From positions 1-19,748 of the forward strand of contig JAYVPU010000206.1 in assembly GCA_043757205.1 (NCBI GenBank): DNA of 19,748 bases, written 5' to 3'. Under the pieces are notes generated by a model. The model had not been told where the DNA came from. It searched no databases and worked only from the letters and a program-made list of their open reading frames with translations. The position numbers and the translations under genes were made by a program. This stretch comes from CANCDA01 sp043757205. Lineage in GTDB: Bacteria; Pseudomonadota; Gammaproteobacteria; Burkholderiales; Burkholderiaceae_C. This document shows positions 15,851 to 19,748 of this stretch, one piece after another (position 1 is the first letter of the stretch; the number at the start of each line of letters is the position of its first letter).

Positions 15851-15925
15851 GGGCGATTAGCTCAGGGGTAGAGCACTGCATTCACACTGCAGGGGTCGCA
15901 AGTTCGAAACTTGCATCGCCCACCA
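15851..15925 (+). tRNA. tRNA-Val (anticodon CAC)
   Basis: A 75-nt cloverleaf including an encoded CCA. The acceptor GGGCGAT pairs with ATCGCCC; the D stem is GCTC/GAGC; the anticodon stem is CTGCA/TGCAG with loop TTCACAC, giving anticodon CAC, which reads GUG valine codons; the T stem is GCAAG/CTTGC with loop TTCGAAA; the discriminator is A. It is followed by a terminator and then an integrase gene, so its 3' end is the likely chromosomal attachment site of the adjacent island. No second copy of the tRNA 3' end was seen in the window, so the far junction lies outside. Confidence 0.96.
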
Positions 15926-15929
15926 ATTG

Positions 15930-15965
15930 AAACCTCCGTAAGTCATTGATTTACGGAGGTTTTTT
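15930..15965 (+). terminator. Rho-independent terminator after tRNA-Val
   Basis: AAACCTCCGTAA (15930-15941) and TTACGGAGGTTT (15951-15962) form a perfect 12-bp stem with a 9-nt loop, running into a T tract (15960-15965). It would terminate the tRNA transcript and any isc/dnaQ readthrough. Confidence 0.9.
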
Positions 15966-16022
15966 GTTCCCGCACTGTCCCTTCGATCCCATAGAGTCCG
16001 TGCTTTCGCGCCCTTTTGCGTG

Positions 16023-16044
16023 TTTGTGCCAATTTTGTGCCAAT
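16023..16044 (+). repeat. Tandem 11-bp direct repeats upstream of the integrase
   Basis: TTTGTGCCAAT occurs at 16023-16033 and again at 16034-16044, directly abutting, so the copies lie one helical turn apart on the same DNA face. The position between the tRNA and the integrase start suits integrase arm-type or regulator binding sites; this is inferred from position only. Confidence 0.55.
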
Positions 16045-16094
16045 GACCTTCTGATCCCGGATTTTTTGTTAATCCGATCGTTAAGGAGTTCTTC

Positions 16095-17534
16095 ATGGCC
16101 AGTATCACCAAGCGGACCCGCACCGAGTGGCGCGTCACCTGCAGGGGCTTGCCCCAGCACAACACCCTCTTCAAAAGCACCAGCGCGGCAAGGCAATATG
16201 CCGCTGCATTGGAGGCAAAAGGCCTGACAGTTCAAGTAACCAAGTCAGAAGTCTCGTGCTGGGTTGCACGCGTGCGTCGTGTTGGCGAGCGCGACATTGC
16301 CCTAACATTTGACAAGAATGAGGATGCAAAAAATTGGGTGAGTGAGACGGAGGGAAAAATGGTGACCGGGGTTTACACGGATGTTCGCAAAGCCGGCCGC
16401 ATCACTCTCGGTGAGTTGCTTCTGAAGTTTGATAGCGAGAAGCGAGCGCACCTTCCGGCAGGTGACCCGGAGCGCACGCGCATCAGAAAGCTGCGCGAAC
16501 ACGCCATTTCCAAAGTCCGTTTGAGTTTGCTCACTCCTAAACACTTCGCGGACTATCGAGAAGAACGCTTGAAACTCGTGAAAGGAACGACTGTCACGCG
16601 TGAGCTCGCGATTTTGTGCAGTGTGATCAATCTGGCAATGAAAGAGGACGAGCTTGCCCTGCCGTTCAATCCAGCATCGGGTCAACGGGTGACCAGACCC
16701 GCCGATGCGCCCGGTGACATCCGGGATCGCCGCTTCAAAGAGTTGCATGTGGCTTCCCCCGCGCCCCTCAGCTCGACACATAGCCGAAAGCAGCACCCAG
16801 CATCCAAGGCCGGCGGCACACTCACAGCAGACACAGGAGCCCATGCAAACGATTCGTCTGGGTCAGGTGCTGTGAATGCCAGTGCACCGTGGGTCATTGA
16901 CCCCTGGCTTGTCAAATGGATGCAAATCCCCCAAACCGAAGAGCAGCTGTTGTTGCGTGCATGCCGGTACCCGCACTGGTTCCATCCCCGCAAAGCAAGT
17001 ATCAGTGAATCGACCTTGCGTGATCGTGCCTGGAGGCAGCGCTCCACGACCCCTACCAAGGCGCGCAGCCGCCGCAATGGTCGGTTTTGGGCGCTGATCA
17101 GTTTTGCAACGCACACGGCACTGCGCAGAAGGGAGTTGCTCTCGCTGCAGTGGCAGCATGTACATCTGCAAGAGGGGTATGTGGATCTCCCTGGGCCGAT
17201 TACCAAGAACCGCAAGCCTCGCATCGTGCCGTTATCGCTACGAGCCATCCGCATTCTGCAAACCCAACCCAGGACGAGTGACTTTGTGTTTCCGTTTACG
17301 GTTGACATGGTAAAGGAGTCCTTCAAACGGGCTCGCTCGCGAGCCGATGCTACAGACTTGCGTCTGCATGACCTGCGACACGAGGCCACCAGCCGCCTGT
17401 TTGAACGCACAACGTTGCGCGACAGCGAGATTGGCGGCATCACCGGGCACACCGATCCGCGTATGCTTCAGCGGTACTACAACAAACGCACCAGTGAGTT
17501 TGTCCAGCGGTTCAACGCGTCATTTATCCGGTGA
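16095..17534 (+). CDS. Tyrosine recombinase (site-specific integrase) of a tRNA-Val island
   Basis: The protein has 479 residues, with ATG preceded by AAGGAG (16083-16088). The catalytic domain at the C-terminus shows R344 (TALRRRELLSLQW), a likely Lys in the TKNRKPRIVPL strand, H425-x-x-R428 (LHDLRHEAT), H452 (ITGHTDPRM) and the nucleophile Y461 nine residues later (RYY); the full set is present. The N-terminal part (about 1-210) would hold the arm-binding and core-binding domains. A low-complexity Ser/Ala/Thr-rich insertion (about 222-265) and an extra segment up to about 330 make it longer than most integrases of this class. Its location right after tRNA-Val, reading away from it, is typical for an island integrated at the tRNA 3' end. 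Such enzymes catalyse integration and, with an excisionase, excision. It appears intact. Confidence 0.93.
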   Translation: MASITKRTRTEWRVTCRGLPQHNTLFKSTSAARQYAAALEAKGLTVQVTKSEVSCWVARVRRVGERDIALTFDKNEDAKNWVSETEGKMVTGVYTDVRKAGRITLGELLLKFDSEKRAHLPAGDPERTRIRKLREHAISKVRLSLLTPKHFADYREERLKLVKGTTVTRELAILCSVINLAMKEDELALPFNPASGQRVTRPADAPGDIRDRRFKELHVASPAPLSSTHSRKQHPASKAGGTLTADTGAHANDSSGSGAVNASAPWVIDPWLVKWMQIPQTEEQLLLRACRYPHWFHPRKASISESTLRDRAWRQRSTTPTKARSRRNGRFWALISFATHTALRRRELLSLQWQHVHLQEGYVDLPGPITKNRKPRIVPLSLRAIRILQTQPRTSDFVFPFTVDMVKESFKRARSRADATDLRLHDLRHEATSRLFERTTLRDSEIGGITGHTDPRMLQRYYNKRTSEFVQRFNASFIR

Positions 17535-17654
17535 CAGGTGATGCCCCTTGGATGACCGGGAATGTTCTTCTGCGGCTCATGAAGATGGTAATTCATCCTC
17601 GATTGCGCATTTCAGATGGCATGGTCACCCCGCCTACACCGCTGCTGTTGAAGT

Positions 17655-17750
17655 GAGGCCGCAACCCACCTTAGGGTGGGGCCTCGCAGAAATGGCATCA
17701 ATGTGCCAGAGTGGAGGTGTACGCAACCGCTCATACTTGGAGGCCTCACC
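17655..17750 (+). mobile_element. Left non-coding end of an IS110-family remnant
   Basis: The sequence upstream of the transposase start contains a hairpin: GAGGC (17655-17659) with GCCTC (17681-17685), and CCCACC (17665-17670) with GGTGGG (17675-17680), with a 5-nt bulge. In IS110-group elements the non-coding end before the transposase encodes the structured bridge RNA, so this may be a leftover of that region. The outer boundary of the element was not identified. The 17535-17654 stretch before it holds no gene I recognise. Confidence 0.4.
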
Positions 17751-18093
17751 ATGCAATCCACTGTACAACTTCCTATCATTGGATTGGATATCGCCAACAC
17801 CGTATTCCTGCTCCATATCGTAGATGCCGAGACCGGCGAGATTCAGCGACGCCAAATCAAGCGTGCCAAGATGGCCGAGTTCTTCGCTAACCGCCAGCCG
17901 TCAATGGTCGCGATGGAGGCATGTGGCGGGGTGCTGCATCACTGGGCACGAACCTTGGTGAAGATGGGCCACCCGCGTCAAGTTGTTGCCGGCTAAACAT
18001 GTCAAGGCTTTCCTGCTGCGCGATAAGACAGATGCGCTGGCAGCCCAAGCAATCTGGGTGGCCGCTCAGCAGCCACACATTAGAGAGGTCACG
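17751..18093 (+). pseudogene. IS110-family transposase fragment, frameshifted and truncated
   Basis: From ATG 17751 the reading gives the DEDD N-terminus of IS110 transposases: IIGLDIANTVFLL with the first Asp, then MVAMEACGGVLHHWA with the Glu. The frame ends at the TAA at 17994-17996. Shifting by one base near 17972-17977 restores the expected continuation LLPAKHVKAFLLRDKTDAL, reading AAQAIWVAAQQPHIREV. This indicates a 1-base insertion or equivalent change. The second Asp of the usual DAxDA motif is Ala here (DALAAQA). Similarity stops near 18093, where an IS3-family fragment on the opposite strand begins, so the C-terminal half (including the Ser region) is missing. Clearly inactive. Confidence 0.85.
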
Positions 18094-18357
18094 GTCGCTG
18101 TGGAAGATCAGACCGGCCTCAGGACGGCGACGAAACCACGCCATGGTCAGCGCGTCCTTGACCAGACTGGTCTGCATGTGGGCCCGCATGCTCCCGCCCA
18201 CCACCTGCCAGCTTAATAGGTTAATCACCGCCCCTAGGTACACCCAGCCCTCTTCGGTGGCGATGTAGGTGATGTCCCCGCTCCACAGCTGATTTGGCGC
18301 CTCGGGGTTGAAGCGGCGTTGCACCAGATCGGAGGCCACCGGCAGGCTGTGTTTGCC
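18093..18357 (-). pseudogene. IS3-family transposase fragment (first remnant)
   Basis: Read on the minus strand, this encodes part of an rve/DDE integrase domain: GKHSLPVASDLV, APNQLWSGDITYIATEEGW, VINLLSWQVVGG, HMQTSLVKDALTMAWFRRRP and GLIFHSDR. The first catalytic Asp (DITYI) and second (HSDR) are present, but similarity ends right after HSDR, so the catalytic Glu is lost. VINLLSWQVVGG differs from the usual VIDLFSRQVVGW, suggesting decay. It abuts the IS110 fragment at about 18093 and a second IS3 fragment in another frame at about 18357. Confidence 0.85.
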
Positions 18358-18650
18358 AGACGAACGGCAGGGTCGGCCGAGTCGTCCGCGTGCACTTCCC
18401 AGCCCACGATCTTGCGGCTGTACAGATCCAGTATCCGGTACAGGTGAAACCAGCGGCCAATCACCGTCGCGGACAAAAAGGTCATATCCCAACACCAGAC
18501 TTGGTGTGCGGCCGTGGCGATGTGGGTAGTGGGCGGACGCTTGGCTCTGGGAGCTTTGGCCCGGCCCCGGTGCGCCGTTAGCCTGTGGGCGCGAAGCACC
18601 CGTGCAAACGTGGACTCACTGGCCAGGTATGGTGTGCTGTGATCGCCCAT
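18358..18650 (-). pseudogene. IS3-family transposase fragment (second, different remnant)
   Basis: The minus-strand reading gives YLASESTFARVLRAHRL, then RAKAPRAKRPPTTHIATAAH, VWCWDMTFLSATVIGRW and LDLYSRKIVGWEVHADDSAD. This is the end of the helix-turn-helix region plus the beginning of a DDE domain, with the first Asp in WDMTFL. It has no second Asp or Glu. Because the neighbouring fragment repeats the same first-Asp region with a different sequence and frame, these are two different IS3 transposases joined near 18357, not one frameshifted gene. The upstream limit near 18650 is approximate. Confidence 0.82.
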
Positions 18651-18763
18651 CACGCGAGTACATCGTAGGTCAGAAAAAACATTAAAAGTGGCAAAAATCA
18701 CTCCAAAATGAAATGACCCAACTGTGTCGTTTTAGCCAGCAAAATTTTTTTACCTGCACCAAA

Positions 18764-18819
18764 ATCTATGTATTCATATAGATCGCATGGCGCACCGAAC
18801 TCTCGCAAGCGATTCGGTG
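18764..18819 (+). promoter_or_regulatory. Two inverted repeats upstream of the HTH gene
   Basis: In the AT-rich gap 18651-18850, ATCTAT (18764-18769) is mirrored by ATAGAT (18778-18783). Ten bases further on, CACCGAA (18793-18799) is mirrored by TTCGGTG (18813-18819), with a possible inner TCG/CGA extension. They lie 32-87 bp before the start of the HTH gene and could be operators or RNA hairpins. The rest of the gap shows no gene. Confidence 0.4.
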
Positions 18820-18850
18820 TTTGCAATAGTTAATTTTGTTGGAATGAATA

Positions 18851-19180
18851 ATGTTGAACTTTGGAAATCCAAAACCTTTCGTCACACCAGATTCACCTTG
18901 GTCTGTGCATTGTCGTCCGCCGACATTGGAGCAAATCAAGGAGCGTATGGCCCGCGAGTTGCCCGCGCAAACGTACCTGACAGAAAAGGATTTGTGTGAC
19001 GCAATACGGGTTTCCGCCAAGACGCTGAGAAATGATCGGGCGCCGGGTGGTGCTCATCGTTACCCGATCGCGCTTCGTTTCGCGGGTGGTGAAATTCAAT
19101 ATTTGCGCGCCGAAGTTATTGAGTGGATGGCGAATTGGGAGATGCACAGCCGAACCGTGCATATACACCGGTGCCAATAG
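18851..19180 (+). CDS. Small helix-turn-helix protein, AlpA/excisionase-like
   Basis: The protein has 109 residues. The middle (about 40-95: TYLTEKDLCDAIRVSAKTLRNDRAPGG, then a strand and YLRAEVIEWMANWE) has the layout of a short winged helix-turn-helix of the AlpA/excisionase/MerR-like type. The first helix follows LTEKDL, the recognition helix is around VSAKTLRNDR, and the final helix is EVIEWM. Such proteins on integrative elements often regulate the integrase or act as recombination directionality factors; that role is inferred from context. The first 38 residues (Pro-rich) and the last 12 are not recognised. Start ATG 18851, with a weak GGAA ribosome site. GGCENR-type exactness is not claimed: the family call rests on pattern only. 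Confidence 0.65.
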   Translation: MLNFGNPKPFVTPDSPWSVHCRPPTLEQIKERMARELPAQTYLTEKDLCDAIRVSAKTLRNDRAPGGAHRYPIALRFAGGEIQYLRAEVIEWMANWEMHSRTVHIHRCQ

Positions 19181-19301
19181 CACCCAACCCGTCAAGGAAC
19201 AAGCAGTTTGTCGGCTGGTCATGTTGGCCCAATTGGCTTCACGCAATCCAGCAGCTATTGAATACGCACACCAATCAATTCATTATTGAAGGAGAAATGC
19301 A

Positions 19302-19748
19302 ATGAATACGAACCACTGTATGAACCAAGAAAATTCTGCTGTCCCCGGTCCACTTCAAGGAGTGGGTCACTATCTCGCAACGGACGCAACACCCGAGGGG
19401 ACCAGCTCGTGCCCGCATTTGGATTTGAACCTGGACTTTGGGATAACAATCCTCCCGGACAGCGCTAAACCACCCAGGCAAGACATCACCGAACAATCGC
19501 CTCCGCGCTTGATGCAACTTGAAGCAACAACAACAGCGACCGTTTTCAGCAACCCATCGCCGCAATTGCAGGGAGTGTTGATGGTATTGCGCACCGAGCA
19601 GATCCGCACAGGCTCCATGCCGGCCCGCGTTGATCTGGCGTTTGTTGGGGATTCCATTGAGCCTCTTCGCTCAAGTCTCAAGGAGTTTGGAGTTAATCTG
19701 GTCCCCATCGTTGTCCGGCAATTGCCACCAACGTCCGGTAATACCGAA
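19302..19748 (+). CDS. ParB-like domain protein, partial (runs off the window)
   Basis: The ATG at 19302 has a good site (GAAGGAG, about nine bases upstream), and 149 codons are open to the window edge. Residues about 1-90 are low-complexity and unrecognised, with Pro/Thr/Gln-rich stretches. From about 95 the sequence LMVLRTEQIRTGSMPAR, then DSIEPLRSSLKEFGVNLVPIVVRQL, resembles the start of a ParB/Srx-type domain, in which a helix such as LRSSLKEFGV is followed by PIVVR. ParB-like proteins on islands serve partition, stability or regulation. The key catalytic/CTP-binding motif (GERR/GNRR) would lie beyond the window, so the assignment is tentative. It follows the HTH gene by 121 bp with no gene in between. 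Confidence 0.55.
   Translation, partial: MNTNHCMNQENSAVPGPLQGVGHYLATDATPEGTSSCPHLDLNLDFGITILPDSAKPPRQDITEQSPPRLMQLEATTTATVFSNPSPQLQGVLMVLRTEQIRTGSMPARVDLAFVGDSIEPLRSSLKEFGVNLVPIVVRQLPPTSGNTE

Larger units (their letters stand above)
15926..19748. mobile_element. Integrase end of a genomic island inserted at tRNA-Val
   Basis: Immediately after tRNA-Val(CAC) and its terminator come a tyrosine recombinase, IS debris, an AlpA/excisionase-like HTH gene and a ParB-like gene. This order and the shift from core genes to accessory genes indicate an integrated island. The left boundary is inferred to be at the tRNA 3' end; the right boundary and the attR copy are outside the window. Confidence 0.7.

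Noticed and set aside
17887..18495. A 202-codon minus-strand frame as an intact gene
   Set aside because: Only its middle is IS3-like; the beginning is out of frame with the second IS3 fragment and the end is antisense to the IS110 remnant.

Overview
The window looks like chromosomal DNA from a betaproteobacterium of the Comamonadaceae type (Rhodoferax/Polaromonas-like). This placement is an inference from GC-rich coding, the gene order iscRSUA-hscBA-fdx followed by a dnaQ-like exonuclease and tRNA-Val, and the style of the proteins. No database search was possible.

Region 1 (1-6579, all minus strand) is a surface/secreted-protein and regulator region. A small PilZ-domain protein (5697-5987) lies 65 bp upstream of a very large RTX/VCBS/Ig-like repeat protein reading from 5631 leftwards and off the window. 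That reading frame is open for 1877 codons except for one in-frame TGA at 3670-3672, exactly where the repeat family has its conserved Trp. RTX calcium-binding repeats sit at the N-terminus, followed by VCBS-type repeats and then near-identical Ig-like repeats of about 100 residues. Upstream of PilZ is an orphan HicB-type antitoxin (6166-6579) with a promoter/operator-like inverted repeat.

Region 2 (6713-15925) is core chromosome. A LuxR/NarL-type regulator with a degenerate receiver domain (minus strand) is divergent from uvrB. Then come a type 1 IscR operator and the complete isc Fe-S assembly operon: iscR (regulator), iscS (desulfurase), iscU (scaffold), iscA (A-type carrier), hscB/hscA (co-chaperone/chaperone acting on the IscU LPPVK motif) and fdx (ferredoxin). 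A DnaQ-family exonuclease and tRNA-Val(CAC) with a strong terminator follow. Two related inverted-repeat sequences occupy the iscU-iscA and hscB-hscA gaps.

Region 3 (about 15926-19748) looks like the integrase end of a genomic island or integrative element inserted next to tRNA-Val. It holds a tyrosine recombinase, a graveyard of IS remnants (a frameshifted, truncated IS110-family transposase abutting two different IS3-family fragments), a small HTH (AlpA/excisionase-like) protein preceded by two inverted repeats, and the start of a protein whose C-terminal visible part resembles a ParB-like domain. The other end of the island lies outside the window.

The best candidate for something unusual is the PilZ plus N-terminal-RTX giant repeat protein pair with its single in-frame stop. 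The island's HTH/ParB-like pair and the degenerate receiver regulator are the next most interesting.
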